A DNA stretch of 64,000 bases from Streptomyces sp. CB01635 (GTDB taxonomy: Bacteria; Actinomycetota; Actinomycetes; Streptomycetales; Streptomycetaceae), in assembly GCF_002803065.1 (NCBI RefSeq), contig NZ_NNBL01000012.1:155893-219892 (forward strand), written 5' to 3'. A program made the translations under genes and the position numbers. Below, piece by piece: positions 1-8,495 of this stretch. The notes under the pieces are model-generated. The model was given only the letters and a program-made list of their open reading frames with translations. It ran no database searches and was not told the origin of the DNA. Positions within the stretch are counted from its first letter, which is position 1, and each line of letters starts with the position of its first letter.

Positions 1-1341
1 CTCCGTAGGCAGGACGAGCTGAACGAGGCCCGTCCGACGGAACGCTTCAGCACCGCCATCCGGCTGCTGTCCGGACGGGCGGGCATGGAGCGCCGATACG
101 CCAAGGACCTGCAGGCGCGCTCGCCCGAAGGGGAGGAGCAGCGCAGCGACCCGTCCGTCCCGGACGCGGCCACCGACTCGGTGGACGTCCGGGCCTTCGC
201 CGCGCCTCCGGTCCGCGGCGAGCGCAGGAGCGAGAACCGGGAGGCCCGCCACGAGCGGCACCCCGGATCCGCACCCCGCCCCGAGCCCCGGCCCAGGACC
301 TCGCCCGCCCGGCAGACCCCCGACCGTCAGGTCTCCGCCCGGACCGCCCACGGTGAGCCGACGCACGACCGGCCGAACCGTGACCGGCCCGCCGGCGACC
401 CGCACACGAACGGCAGGTCGGCAACCGGACGCGGCCCCGACCGCCAGCCGTCGGACCGCCAGCCGTCGGACCGCCAGCCGTCGGACCGCCAGCCGTCGGA
501 CCGCCAGGCGTCCGACCGTCCGCAGTCCGAGCGCTCCGCGTCCGAGCGGCAGGCCGCCTCGGCCGACGCCGCCGCCCGTGCCCGCCGCTCCAAGGTGCTC
601 GCACGCAGGCGCCGTACGACCGTCATGCTCTTCCTCGCCTTCACGGCCGGCGCGGTCGTCGCCGCCGTCGGTGGGCTCGCGTTCCTGTGGGCGCCCGCGG
701 TGCCCGCCGTGCTGCTCAGCTCGTACATCTTCTATCTGCGGGCCCAGGAGCGACGTCGCTTCGCGTACACGATGGACCGGCGCCAGGCCGAGGTCGCGGC
801 GCAGCGGCTGCGCGAGCGGCAGCCTCGCAGGCGGCAGCCCGCCGCGGGCCGGGCCGCCGCGGAGGAGGCCGAAGAGGGGCCTGCGCCAGAGGTGGCGACC
901 GACCCCGGTCTCGAGGCGCTCGCGGCCGACCGGCGTGCGCTCGTCGAGCAGACCGACCACGCCGAGTGGGTCGACCAGCAGCGCGAGCGCCAGCGCGGCC
1001 CCGGTCACGGCGACAGCTGGGATCCGGTCCCGGTGCCCCTGCCGACGTATGTGACCGCCCCGGTCGCCCCGCGCGCCACGGGCAGCGTCGACCTCGGCGC
1101 CCCCGACGCGTGGAGCTCGGCCCGCTCCAGCACGGCGGGTGCGGCGCAGCAGGAGCCGGACGGACACACCGGCGAGGAGCCGGGAGCGGCGTCCGGGGAC
1201 TGCGACGGCGCGGACGAGACGGGGGGCGAGCGCTGTGACGCCCGCCGGGCCGCCTCCGCGCGCCGGTCGCGCGAGCGCGGCCGCACCCCGCTCTTCGACC
1301 AGTACGACGACGGCGGCCGTCCCCGCGCGGCCAACGAGTGA
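1..1341 (+). CDS. sepX: Divisome membrane protein SepX/GlpR, 5' end outside the window
   Basis: The frame is open to base 1, 28 codons before the first ATG at 85, so the N-terminus is missing; in the family it carries a first membrane segment. Visible are a long Arg/Pro/Ser-rich, presumably cytosolic region, then two close hydrophobic segments (about 627-741, beginning MLFLAFTAGAVVAAVGG and AVPAVLLSSYIFYL), then a charged C-terminal tail with many Arg and Glu. This matches the actinobacterial SepX (Streptomyces) / GlpR (Corynebacterium) family, a membrane protein that acts with the cell-division machinery and, in Corynebacterium, binds a gephyrin-like MoeA homologue. In Streptomyces it usually follows galU, moeA and a rimJ-like acetyltransferase and precedes a tRNA-Ala gene. 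The tRNA-Ala is present here; the upstream genes lie outside the window. An unusual DRQPS pentapeptide repeat lies in the linker. Confidence 0.75.
   Translation, partial: LRRQDELNEARPTERFSTAIRLLSGRAGMERRYAKDLQARSPEGEEQRSDPSVPDAATDSVDVRAFAAPPVRGERRSENREARHERHPGSAPRPEPRPRTSPARQTPDRQVSARTAHGEPTHDRPNRDRPAGDPHTNGRSATGRGPDRQPSDRQPSDRQPSDRQPSDRQASDRPQSERSASERQAASADAAARARRSKVLARRRRTTVMLFLAFTAGAVVAAVGGLAFLWAPAVPAVLLSSYIFYLRAQERRRFAYTMDRRQAEVAAQRLRERQPRRRQPAAGRAAAEEAEEGPAPEVATDPGLEALAADRRALVEQTDHAEWVDQQRERQRGPGHGDSWDPVPVPLPTYVTAPVAPRATGSVDLGAPDAWSSARSSTAGAAQQEPDGHTGEEPGAASGDCDGADETGGERCDARRAASARRSRERGRTPLFDQYDDGGRPRAANE
439..513 (+). repeat. 15-bp tandem repeat inside sepX encoding DRQPS units
   Basis: GACCGCCAGCCGTCG occurs four times in exact succession from 439 and is followed by a diverged fifth copy (GACCGCCAGGCGTCC). 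The period is a multiple of three, so the frame is kept and a low-complexity DRQPS array results in the cytosolic linker. Exact copies suggest recent slippage expansion, so the copy number probably varies between strains. Confidence 0.9.
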
Positions 1342-1427
1342 GACCCGTTCGGGACCACCCCGGCTGACCAGCCAGGACCGGATTTCCGAGCACCCGGATC
1401 GGGATGCTAGAGTTTCACTCGTTGCAA

Positions 1428-1501
1428 GGGCCTGTGGCGCAGTCTGGTAGCGCACCTCGTTCGCATCGAGGGGGTCTGGGGTTCAAATCCCCACAGGTCC
1501 A
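1428..1501 (+). tRNA. tRNA-Ala (anticodon CGC)
   Basis: A complete cloverleaf can be folded. The acceptor stem is GGGCCTG with CAGGTCC, the D arm GCGC-AGTCTGGTA-GCGC, the anticodon arm CCTCG-TTCGCAT-CGAGG with anticodon CGC (codon GCG), and the T arm TGGGG-TTCAAAT-CCCCA. Acceptor pair 3-70 is the G-U wobble that identifies alanine tRNAs, and the discriminator base is A. The 3' CCA is not encoded; the genome reads CCG after the discriminator. Confidence 0.95.
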
Positions 1502-1510
1502 CCGCAATTA

Positions 1511-1542
1511 AGAGCCCCACCGGATCCGTCCGGTGGGGCTCT
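1511..1542 (+). terminator. Intrinsic terminator after tRNA-Ala
   Basis: A 14-bp perfect stem AGAGCCCCACCGGA / TCCGGTGGGGCTCT encloses a TCCG tetraloop just after the tRNA. There is no long T run, as is common in Streptomyces. The stem also lies beyond the stop of the convergent acetyltransferase gene, so it may act for both strands. Confidence 0.85.
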
Positions 1543-1596
1543 TGCCTTGCCTGCTTGCTCCCTCCCCTTGGCACCCTTTCCGCGATGTCGCGCGCG

Positions 1597-2094
1597 TCAC
1601 AGTGCCTTGGCGAAGCAGCGGCTCAGTTCCTCGAAGCGGTAGTGGCCGAACTTGGTGCAGGGCGTGTAGCCGCTCGACGCGTAGAGGGCGATGGCCTCCG
1701 GCTGCTTGAGGCCCGTCTCCAGGACCATGCGGGAACGGCCGGCTGTGCGGGCGTCGTCCTCCAGGGCTGCGAGTATGCGCCGGGCCAGACCCAGCCCTCG
1801 CGCCTCCGGTGTGACGTACATCCTCTTCAGCTCGGCGTCGCCGTCCGAATATCCCTCGTCGTTCTGGTCCTGCGTGCGCCAGCCGCCGGTGGCGAGCGGG
1901 GTGCCCCCGTCGTCGTACGCGATCAGGTAGAGGCCGCGCGGGGCGTCGAACATCGTCGGGTCGAGTGGGGTGACATCGCCTTCGTCGCCGTAGCGCTCGG
2001 CGTATTCGAGCTGGACGCGGTCGTTCAGCTTGATCGCATCGGGGTGTCCGAAGGAGACGCGCTGGAGGGTGGGTGCCATGGGCTGGATAGTCAT
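1597..2094 (-). CDS. GNAT family N-acetyltransferase
   Basis: A 165-residue single-domain GNAT protein. It shows the strand leading to the acetyl-CoA loop, MYVTPEARGLGLARRI (a Q/RxxGxG/A-like motif A with ARGLGLA), followed by the helix LAALEDDARTAGRSRMVLETG and the C-terminal motif ALYASSGYTP typical of the fold. Such enzymes move an acetyl group from acetyl-CoA to an amine; the substrate cannot be read from the sequence. It is convergent with tRNA-Ala and divergent from xth, with only about 70 bp between the start codons, so the two promoters must overlap. Confidence 0.85.
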   Translation of the reverse strand: MTIQPMAPTLQRVSFGHPDAIKLNDRVQLEYAERYGDEGDVTPLDPTMFDAPRGLYLIAYDDGGTPLATGGWRTQDQNDEGYSDGDAELKRMYVTPEARGLGLARRILAALEDDARTAGRSRMVLETGLKQPEAIALYASSGYTPCTKFGHYRFEELSRCFAKAL

Positions 2095-2162
2095 GCTGAG
2101 TATCGTATCTCTATGCTGACGGATGCGGCTGTTCGTTTTCAGTGTGCCGGTATCGTGCCCTG

Positions 2163-2963
2163 GTGCTGACTGTGACGAGTGTCAACGTGAACGGGCTGCG
2201 GGCCGCCGCCAAGAAGGGCTTCGTGGAGTGGCTGGCCGGGACCTCCGCGGATGTCCTGTGCCTCCAGGAGGTGCGGGCCGAGCCGGCGCAGCTGCCCGAA
2301 GAGGTGCGCGAGCCCGAGGGGTGGCACGTCGTGCACGCCCCCGCCGGCGCGAAGGGGCGGGCCGGTGTGTCCCTCTACACGCGCCGCCGGCCGGAGCGCG
2401 TGCAGATCGGCTTCGGGTCCGAGGAGTTCGACGGGAGCGGGCGGTACGTGGAGGTGGACCTCCCCGGTGTCGTCGTCGCCAGCCTCTATCTGCCCTCCGG
2501 TGAGGTCGGGACCGAGAGGCAGGACGAGAAGATCCGCTTCATGGGCGAGTTCCTGGCCTATCTGAAGGGGCTGCGGGAGCGGGCCGCCGCCGAGGGCCGC
2601 GAGGTGCTCGTGTGCGGCGACTGGAACATCGCCCACCGCGAGGCCGACCTCAAGAACTGGAAGTCCAACAAGAAGAACTCCGGCTTCCTCCCCGAGGAGC
2701 GCGACTGGCTCGGACAGGTCCTCGACGAGGCCGACGGCGGCTACGTCGACGTGGTGCGCTCCCTGCACCCCGACGAGGAGGGTCCGTACTCGTGGTGGTC
2801 GTACCGGGGGCGGGCCTTTGACAACGATTCAGGGTGGAGGATCGACTACCACCTTTCGACGCCCGGGCTCGCCGGACGGGCGGTCAAGGGGTTCGTCGAG
2901 CGGGCCGCCACGCATGACGAGCGCTGGTCGGACCACGCGCCGGTGACCGTCGTCTACGAGTAG
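2163..2963 (+). CDS. xth: Exodeoxyribonuclease III (AP endonuclease)
   Basis: Exonuclease III of the EEP fold (about 266 residues), a Mg2+-dependent 3'-5' exonuclease and abasic-site endonuclease of base excision repair. Seen in order are SVNVNGLRAAAKKGF, the metal-binding LCLQEVR, CGDWNIAHREADL, DWLGQV and the C-terminal YRIDYHLS-like segment (WRIDYHLST) with SDHAPV, covering the catalytic Glu, Asp, Asn, Asp and His positions. The frame opens at GTG 2142, but homologues begin close to LTVTSVNVNG, so GTG 2163 is preferred; GTG 2172 is also possible. It is a single gene with its own short upstream region shared with the divergent GNAT gene. Confidence 0.9.
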   Translation: MLTVTSVNVNGLRAAAKKGFVEWLAGTSADVLCLQEVRAEPAQLPEEVREPEGWHVVHAPAGAKGRAGVSLYTRRRPERVQIGFGSEEFDGSGRYVEVDLPGVVVASLYLPSGEVGTERQDEKIRFMGEFLAYLKGLRERAAAEGREVLVCGDWNIAHREADLKNWKSNKKNSGFLPEERDWLGQVLDEADGGYVDVVRSLHPDEEGPYSWWSYRGRAFDNDSGWRIDYHLSTPGLAGRAVKGFVERAATHDERWSDHAPVTVVYE

Positions 2964-3127
2964 GCACTTGAGGCGCGAGCAGGCCCTTGGGCCACGAGTG
3001 GGCCCGCGTCACAAAGTCCGGCAGAAGGCTGTCCCCGCGCCCGGGTGCCGTGGCAGATTTTGGGCGCGTGCATGGCAAGTCGGCAGGTCGTCCGAGTGAT
3101 CAACTGTCAACCGTGCGGGGGGACTTC

Positions 3128-4138
3128 ATGTCCGCGCTTCCTTCCAGACGTGGTGTGCTGCTCGGGGCTGCCGGGGCCGGGCTTGCGGCGGTGGTGTCGC
3201 CGGGGGTGGCCTACGCGGCGCCCGCGGGGACTCCCGCGGTCATGGTCACCGAGCAGGCGAGCAAGCGGATCCTTGTGCTCGATCCGCAGGTCGCCACCTG
3301 GGATCCGGCCGTCGATCCGTCCTGTGTGCGATGGCAGTTCTCGCCGGTCGGTGATCCGCGCTACCGGGATCTCGTGCCGGTCGAGAGCTGGGTGTACCCC
3401 GCCGAGGCCAAGGTGCGGGTGCATCGCGGGCGGACGTATCTGCTGACCACGGCGTCGTTCGGGTTCGCGGCCGTCGTCTCGTATCCGACGGGCCGGCGGT
3501 ACTGGGGTGCGACGCTCGGGCCCGGCGACGATCTCTTCAACCCGCACAGCATCGAGATCCTGCCGGACGGGAACGTGGCCGTCGCGTGCAGTACGGGGGC
3601 GCTCGTAAGGCTCTACGCCGCGTCGCTCGGCCCGCACTCGGAGCGGTTTGCCGAGGTGACGCTGAAGGGCGCGCACGGGCTGCACTGGGACGCCCGGAGC
3701 GAGGTGCTGTGGGCGCTCGGGGATGACGAGCTGGTCGCGTATCGGGTGGGTGGTAGTCGGGTGCGGCCCGCGCTGACGCGGCTGTCGTCGGTGGGGCTGC
3801 CGGTCGCCAAGCCGGGGAAGTCGCCCGGCGGGCACGACCTGTTCCCGGTGGCGGGGCGCCCGGGGCGGCTGTGGGTGACGACGAGCGCTTCCGTGTTCCA
3901 GTACGACATCGCGGGCAGGGCCTTCGTGCAGGACTTCGCCGGTGCGGCCGAGATCGCGCGGCCCGGGGTGAAGGCGATCGGCAACGATCCGCGGACCGGG
4001 CAGGCGCTCAGCACCGTGCCGGAGAGCGGCCTGGGTGAGACGTGGTGGACCACGAAGGTGAGCGTGCACCGGCCGCCGGCCGCGCACACCCTCGTCAACG
4101 GCGGGATCTACAAGGCGCGTTGGTGGTTGCCGAGGTAG
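3128..4138 (+). CDS. Secreted DUF6528 family protein with Tat signal
   Basis: The protein begins MSALPSRRGVLLGAAGAG and has a twin-arginine signal peptide: an SRRGVLL motif, a hydrophobic stretch GAAGAGLAAVVSPGVAYA, and a probable AYAAP cleavage site near residue 30. The mature part (about 305 residues) has repeated short strands with GG/WD-like turns such as NPHSIEILPDGNVAVA and HGLHWDARSEVLWALGDDEL, which suggests a beta-propeller. It matches what is annotated as DUF6528 in actinomycetes; the function is unknown. An in-frame start exists at 2987, but the Tat signal and the upstream GGGGGA-type ribosome site support ATG 3128. It is convergent with the MerR gene, 12 bp away. Confidence 0.75.
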   Translation: MSALPSRRGVLLGAAGAGLAAVVSPGVAYAAPAGTPAVMVTEQASKRILVLDPQVATWDPAVDPSCVRWQFSPVGDPRYRDLVPVESWVYPAEAKVRVHRGRTYLLTTASFGFAAVVSYPTGRRYWGATLGPGDDLFNPHSIEILPDGNVAVACSTGALVRLYAASLGPHSERFAEVTLKGAHGLHWDARSEVLWALGDDELVAYRVGGSRVRPALTRLSSVGLPVAKPGKSPGGHDLFPVAGRPGRLWVTTSASVFQYDIAGRAFVQDFAGAAEIARPGVKAIGNDPRTGQALSTVPESGLGETWWTTKVSVHRPPAAHTLVNGGIYKARWWLPR

Positions 4139-4150
4139 GCGGACGGCCGC

Positions 4151-4834
4151 CTACTCTTCCGGTTTTCTGGCCAGGGTGCGGTCCAGGGCCAGGGACAGTT
4201 CCGCCTCGACCACGTTCTTGGCGAGCGGGCGCAGGCGCTGGAGGTCCTGTTCCGATGCGTGGGAGAGGACCAGGTCCGTGAAGAGTTCGGCCAGATCCTC
4301 CGCGTGCGCGCGGACGCGTTTGGCGGCCGCGAGAACGTCGGCGAGCGGGACGCCCTCGCGGACCAGGGCGGCCGATACGTCGAGCAGGCGCCGGCTGACG
4401 TGCACGATCTCCTCGCCGTCGACGCCGACATAGCCGAGGTCCATCGCGGCTTCGAGGTTGTCCGGGGTGACCTGGCCCGCGAAGTAGTCGGCCAGTTCCT
4501 CGGGGGTGAGGCGGACCGGGGTCTCCTCGGACGGTTCGCCGAGGCCGAGCAGTTCGCCGACGTCACGGCCGCGGTCGAAGGCCTCGGAGAGTTCGGCGAT
4601 GCCGCTGAGGGTGTGGCCGCGTTCCAGGAGGGCGGCGATGGTGCGCAGCCGGGCCAGGTGGCTCTCGTCGTACCAGGCGATGCGGCCCTCGCGGCGCGGG
4701 GGCGGGATCAGCTTGCGTTCGCGGTAGAAGCGCAGGGTGCGCACGGTGATGCCGGCCTCCCGCGCGAGCTCCTCCATGCGGAACTCCCGGGTGCCGGGGT
4801 CTTTCGCCGTCGCCTTCGCCGCTTCCTTCGCCAC
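4151..4834 (-). CDS. MerR family transcriptional regulator
   Basis: A 227-residue regulator. After a short Ala/Lys-rich leader it has the MerR winged helix-turn-helix (FRMEELAREAGITVRTLRFY then RERKLIPPPRREGRIAWYDE, residues about 18-58) and the second helical pair HLARLRTIAALLERGHTLSGI. A long C-terminal helical domain contains no cysteine cluster, so a metal or thiol sensor type is not supported; an effector-binding all-helical domain is likelier. It is divergent from the monooxygenase operon across about 150 bp, the usual arrangement for a local regulator, so it probably controls that operon (inference). Confidence 0.85.
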   Translation of the reverse strand: MAKEAAKATAKDPGTREFRMEELAREAGITVRTLRFYRERKLIPPPRREGRIAWYDESHLARLRTIAALLERGHTLSGIAELSEAFDRGRDVGELLGLGEPSEETPVRLTPEELADYFAGQVTPDNLEAAMDLGYVGVDGEEIVHVSRRLLDVSAALVREGVPLADVLAAAKRVRAHAEDLAELFTDLVLSHASEQDLQRLRPLAKNVVEAELSLALDRTLARKPEE

Positions 4835-4943
4835 GTGAGAACCCTATGTTGTGCCGCCGGTACCCGCGGCGGAGCCGCTGATGTCACATTCGTGGTCCCG
4901 ACCCCTACCCATCAGTACGCACCTGCTCTACGCTCCCCATTGC

Positions 4944-4959
4944 GCCAGTGTTCACTGGC
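4944..4959. promoter_or_regulatory. Palindromic operator candidate before the monooxygenase operon
   Basis: GCCAGTG-TT-CACTGGC has two perfect 7-bp arms and ends 27 bp before the ATG at 4987. Its form, AGTGTTCACT at the core, is like operators used by several TetR-type regulators of oxidoreductase operons. The nearest regulator is MerR-type, so which protein binds it is open. Confidence 0.45.
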
Positions 4960-4986
4960 AGGGTCGCGCGGCAGGGAGGCGCCGGG

Positions 4987-6540
4987 ATGACTGAGCACGA
5001 GCATGAGCACGTACGGGTGGTGGTGATCGGGTCCGGGTTCGGCGGCCTCGGGGCCGCGGTCCGGCTGCGGCGCGAAGGCGTCACCGACTTCGTGGTCCTG
5101 GAGCGGGCGGACGCCGTCGGCGGCACCTGGCGCGACAACAGCTACCCGGGGTGCGCGTGCGACGTGCCCTCCCATCTGTACTCCTTCTCCTTCGCGCCCA
5201 ACCCGGACTGGCCGCGCACCTTCTCCGGCCAGGAGCGCATCCGGGAGTACCTGGAGGGCGTCGCCGACACCTTCCGGCTGCGCCCGCACATCCGCTTCGA
5301 CCACGAGGTGAAGCAGGCGCGCTGGGACACCGAGAAGCTGTGGTGGGTGGTCGAGACCTCGCAGGGGACGCTCACCGCCGACGTCGTCGTCTCGGCGACC
5401 GGCCCGCTGTCCGACCCGAAGATGCCGGACATCAAGGGCCTCGACGCCTTCCCCGGCAAGGTCTTCCACTCGGCGCGCTGGGACCACGACTACGACCTGC
5501 GCGGCAAGCGCGTCGCCGTGATCGGCACCGGCGCCTCCGCCATCCAGATCGTGCCGGCCATCCAGCGGGACGTGGCGAAGCTGACGCTGTTCCAGCGCAC
5601 CCCGCCGTGGGTCATGCCGCGCGCCGACCGCGCCATCACCGGTGCCGAGCGCTGGCTGCACCGCCGGCTGCCGTTCACCACGCAGGCCCGCCGCGGACTG
5701 CTGTGGGGCATCCGTGAGCTCCAGGTGCAGGCGTTCACGAAGCGGCCCAACGAGCTGGGCCTCGTCGAGCAGCTGGCCAAGCGCAACATCCACCGGTCCA
5801 TCAAGGACCCGGCCCTGCGCGCCAAGCTCACGCCGAACTACCGCATCGGCTGCAAGCGCATCCTGCTGTCCAACGCCTACTACCCGGCCCTCGCGCAGCC
5901 GAATGTCGATGTCGTGGCCTCCGGGCTCAGCGAGATCCGCGGCTCCACCCTGGTCGCCACCGACGGCAGCGAGGTCGAGGTCGACGCGATCGTCTTCAGC
6001 ACCGGCTTCCACGTCACGGACATGCCGATCGCCGACCGGGTCGTGGGCGCCGAGGGGCACACGCTCATGGAGTCCTGGAAGGACGGCATGAAGGCGCTGC
6101 GCGGCGCGACGGCGGCCGGGTTCCCGAACTTCATGACCGTCATCGGGCCCAACACCGGCCTCGGGAACTCTTCGATGATCCTGATGATCGAGTCCCAGCT
6201 GAACTATCTGGCCGACTACGTACGCCAGTTGGACGTGCTCGGCGGCCGCGTCGCGCTCGACCCGCGTGCGTCAGCCGTGAACGCGTGGAACCGCCGCGTG
6301 CAGGACCGGATGGAGCGCACGGTGTGGAGCTCCGGCGGCTGCAGCAGCTGGTACCTCGACGAGAGCGGCGTGAACACCACGCTGTGGCCGGGTACGACGA
6401 CCGAGTTCCGGTCCGCCACGCGCCGGGTCGACCTCGGCGAGTACGAGGTGGTCAGGGCGCCGGCGGCCAAACCGGCGGCGGTACCCGCAGCACGTACGAA
6501 GAAGGGCCGGGGCGGCAAGGTGGAGGCGGGAGCGGCATGA
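4987..6540 (+). CDS. Flavin-containing Baeyer-Villiger-type monooxygenase
   Basis: A 517-residue FAD- and NADPH-dependent oxygenase. The N-terminal Rossmann motif is VIGSGFGGLGAA (residues about 14-24). The Baeyer-Villiger fingerprint FxGxxxHxxxW is present as FPGKVFHSARW (155-165), and the second dinucleotide motif is VIGTGASAIQ (178-187). The C-terminal VIGPNTGLGNSSMILMIESQ segment is also typical of class B BVMOs. Such enzymes insert oxygen beside a ketone carbonyl or oxidise heteroatoms; the substrate is unknown. The chosen ATG is followed by a His-rich tip (TEHEHEHV). It overlaps the next gene by ATGA, so translation is coupled with the hydrolase and SDR, and the three probably act in sequence on a ketone or steroid-like molecule (inference). 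Confidence 0.85.
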   Translation: MTEHEHEHVRVVVIGSGFGGLGAAVRLRREGVTDFVVLERADAVGGTWRDNSYPGCACDVPSHLYSFSFAPNPDWPRTFSGQERIREYLEGVADTFRLRPHIRFDHEVKQARWDTEKLWWVVETSQGTLTADVVVSATGPLSDPKMPDIKGLDAFPGKVFHSARWDHDYDLRGKRVAVIGTGASAIQIVPAIQRDVAKLTLFQRTPPWVMPRADRAITGAERWLHRRLPFTTQARRGLLWGIRELQVQAFTKRPNELGLVEQLAKRNIHRSIKDPALRAKLTPNYRIGCKRILLSNAYYPALAQPNVDVVASGLSEIRGSTLVATDGSEVEVDAIVFSTGFHVTDMPIADRVVGAEGHTLMESWKDGMKALRGATAAGFPNFMTVIGPNTGLGNSSMILMIESQLNYLADYVRQLDVLGGRVALDPRASAVNAWNRRVQDRMERTVWSSGGCSSWYLDESGVNTTLWPGTTTEFRSATRRVDLGEYEVVRAPAAKPAAVPAARTKKGRGGKVEAGAA

Positions 6541-7490
6541 GCAGGCTGATGCATGTGGTGAGCGGACCCTACGCGCCGCCGGCGGCCGCGCGTGAGCTGA
6601 CGGCGGTCTCCGCCGACGGCGCCCGGCTGCACGTCGAGGTGCACGGAGCCGTCGACAATGCCGCGGCGCCCACGGTGGTGCTCGCCCACGGGTGGACGTG
6701 CTCGACCGCGTTCTGGGCCGCGCAGATACGTTCCCTTGCCGCCGACCACCGGGTCGTCGCATACGACCAGCGTGGCCATGGGCGCAGTCCGGCGGCGCAG
6801 GCCCCGTACTCGACACAGATGCTCGCCGACGACCTGGAGGCCGTGCTCGGCGCGACGCTCGCGCCGGGTGAGAAGGCCGTGCTCGTCGGGCACTCCATGG
6901 GCGGCATGACGATGATGGCCGCGTCGCAGCGGGCGAAGTTCCGCGAGCACGCGGCCGCGGTCCTGCTGTGCAGCACGGGCAGTTCGCGCCTGGTGGCCGA
7001 GTCGGCCGTGCTGCCGCTGCGGCCCGGGCGGCTGCGGACCCGGATCACGACGGCCGTGCTCGGTGCGCGGGCGCCGCTCGGGCCCGTCACGCCGCTCGGC
7101 AAGAAGGTCCTGCGCTACGCGACCATGGGCCCGGGGTCGTCGCCGGACAAGGTCGAGGCCTGCGCCCGCATCGTGCACGCCTGCCCCACCAAGGTGCGCT
7201 ACCACTGGTCGCACGTCCTCGCCGAGCTCGAACTCGACGAGGGAGTAGCCGAGTTGCGGGTGCCGACGGCGGTCATCGCGGGTACGGCCGACCGCCTCAC
7301 ACCCGTCGTGCACGCACGTCGCCTGGCGGCGACGCTGCCGGAGTGCGTGGGGCTCACCGAACTCACCGGTCTCGGGCACATGACGCCCGTCGAGGCACCC
7401 GACCTGGTCACCGAGCGCATCCGCGAACTGGCCGAGTACGTCACGAACGGCGAGACGAACGACGAGTTGAAGGGAGCGGCATCCGCATGA
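6537..7490 (+). CDS. Alpha/beta hydrolase
   Basis: A 317-residue alpha/beta-hydrolase. It shows the oxyanion region VVLAHGWTCS, the strand VVAYDQRGHGRS, the nucleophile elbow VGHSMGGMT (Ser inside GHSMGG), a late acid residue in AGTADRLTPVVHA, and the catalytic His in GLGHMTPVEAP. It starts within the stop of the BVMO gene (ATGA) and itself ends in an ATGA overlap with the SDR gene. A hydrolase next to a BVMO commonly opens the ester or lactone the monooxygenase makes, which is the likely role here; the substrate is not known. Confidence 0.85.
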   Translation: MSRLMHVVSGPYAPPAAARELTAVSADGARLHVEVHGAVDNAAAPTVVLAHGWTCSTAFWAAQIRSLAADHRVVAYDQRGHGRSPAAQAPYSTQMLADDLEAVLGATLAPGEKAVLVGHSMGGMTMMAASQRAKFREHAAAVLLCSTGSSRLVAESAVLPLRPGRLRTRITTAVLGARAPLGPVTPLGKKVLRYATMGPGSSPDKVEACARIVHACPTKVRYHWSHVLAELELDEGVAELRVPTAVIAGTADRLTPVVHARRLAATLPECVGLTELTGLGHMTPVEAPDLVTERIRELAEYVTNGETNDELKGAASA

Positions 7491-8362
7491 GCAGGGTCAG
7501 TCTCGAAGGACAGGTAGCGGTCGTCACGGGTGCCGCGCGCGGCGTGGGCGAGCTGCTCGCGCGCAAGCTGGCGGCGCGCGGCGCCAAAATCGCGCTGGTC
7601 GGCCTGGAGCCGGACGAGCTGAAGGCGGTGTCCGAACGCCTCGACACCGACAGCGACTTCTGGCACGCCGATGTCACCGACCATGTGGCGATGGCGCAGG
7701 TCGCCGAGGAGGTCAAGCAGCGCTTCGGCAAGGTCGACATCGTCGTCGCGAACGCGGGCGTCGCCAACGGCGGCCCGTTCCTCGACTCCGACCCGGTCGC
7801 CTGGCGCCGCGTCATCGAGGTCAACCTGATCGGGTCCGCGGTCACGGCGCGGGCGTTCCTGCCGGTGCTCATGGAGAGCCGCGGGTATCTGCTCCAGATA
7901 GCGTCGCTCGCCGCGATCACGCCGGCGCCCATGATGACCGCGTACTGCGCGTCGAAGTCGGGCGTCGAGGCGTACGCGCACAGCCTGCGCGCCGAGGTCG
8001 GCTACAAGGGCGTACGGGTCGGGGTCGGGTACCTGTCGTGGACCGACACCGACATGGTGCGCGGCGCCGATCAGGACGACGTGATGCGCGAGCTGCGGCA
8101 GCGGCTGCCGTGGCCGTCGAACAAGACGTATCCGCTGGGCCCGGCCGTGGACCGGATCGTCGCGGGCATCGAGCGGCGGTCCTCGCACGTGTACGCGCAG
8201 TGGTGGCTGCGGGGCATGCAGGGCATCCGCGGCTATCTGCCCGGGGTCATCGGGGCGGTCGGGCAGCGCGAGATGCGGCGGTTCGAGCCGCGCCTGAAGA
8301 GCGTCTCGACGGGGCTCGTCGGGGCGGGGGGCGCCGCGGACGAGTCCGTACGGGGGAGTTGA
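7487..8362 (+). CDS. SDR family short-chain dehydrogenase/reductase
   Basis: A 291-residue classical SDR. It has the cofactor motif VVTGAARGVGELLA (TGxxxGxG), NAGVANGG, an active-site Ser in LLQIASLAAITPAP and the YxxxK catalytic pair in YCASKSG. The C-terminal extension (about 50 residues with IRGYLPGVIGAVGQREMRRF) is longer than in the basic family. It is the last gene of the BVMO-hydrolase-SDR operon and may supply or remove the ketone on which the BVMO works (inference). Confidence 0.85.
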   Translation: MSRVSLEGQVAVVTGAARGVGELLARKLAARGAKIALVGLEPDELKAVSERLDTDSDFWHADVTDHVAMAQVAEEVKQRFGKVDIVVANAGVANGGPFLDSDPVAWRRVIEVNLIGSAVTARAFLPVLMESRGYLLQIASLAAITPAPMMTAYCASKSGVEAYAHSLRAEVGYKGVRVGVGYLSWTDTDMVRGADQDDVMRELRQRLPWPSNKTYPLGPAVDRIVAGIERRSSHVYAQWWLRGMQGIRGYLPGVIGAVGQREMRRFEPRLKSVSTGLVGAGGAADESVRGS

Positions 8363-8495
8363 CGCTTCCTGATGCGCTGACCTGCGGTTTTTGGGGTCGG
8401 ACACGGTCCGTTACTGATCGAAATGCGTGCTCTGTCCGGGCGTGTAACTCTGGTCGAGGCCCGACCCCCTCACCCAAAAACGGGAGTGAAATCGC

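Noticed and set aside
439..513. CRISPR-like repeat array
   Set aside because: Repeats are contiguous 15-mers without spacers and lie in frame inside a coding gene.
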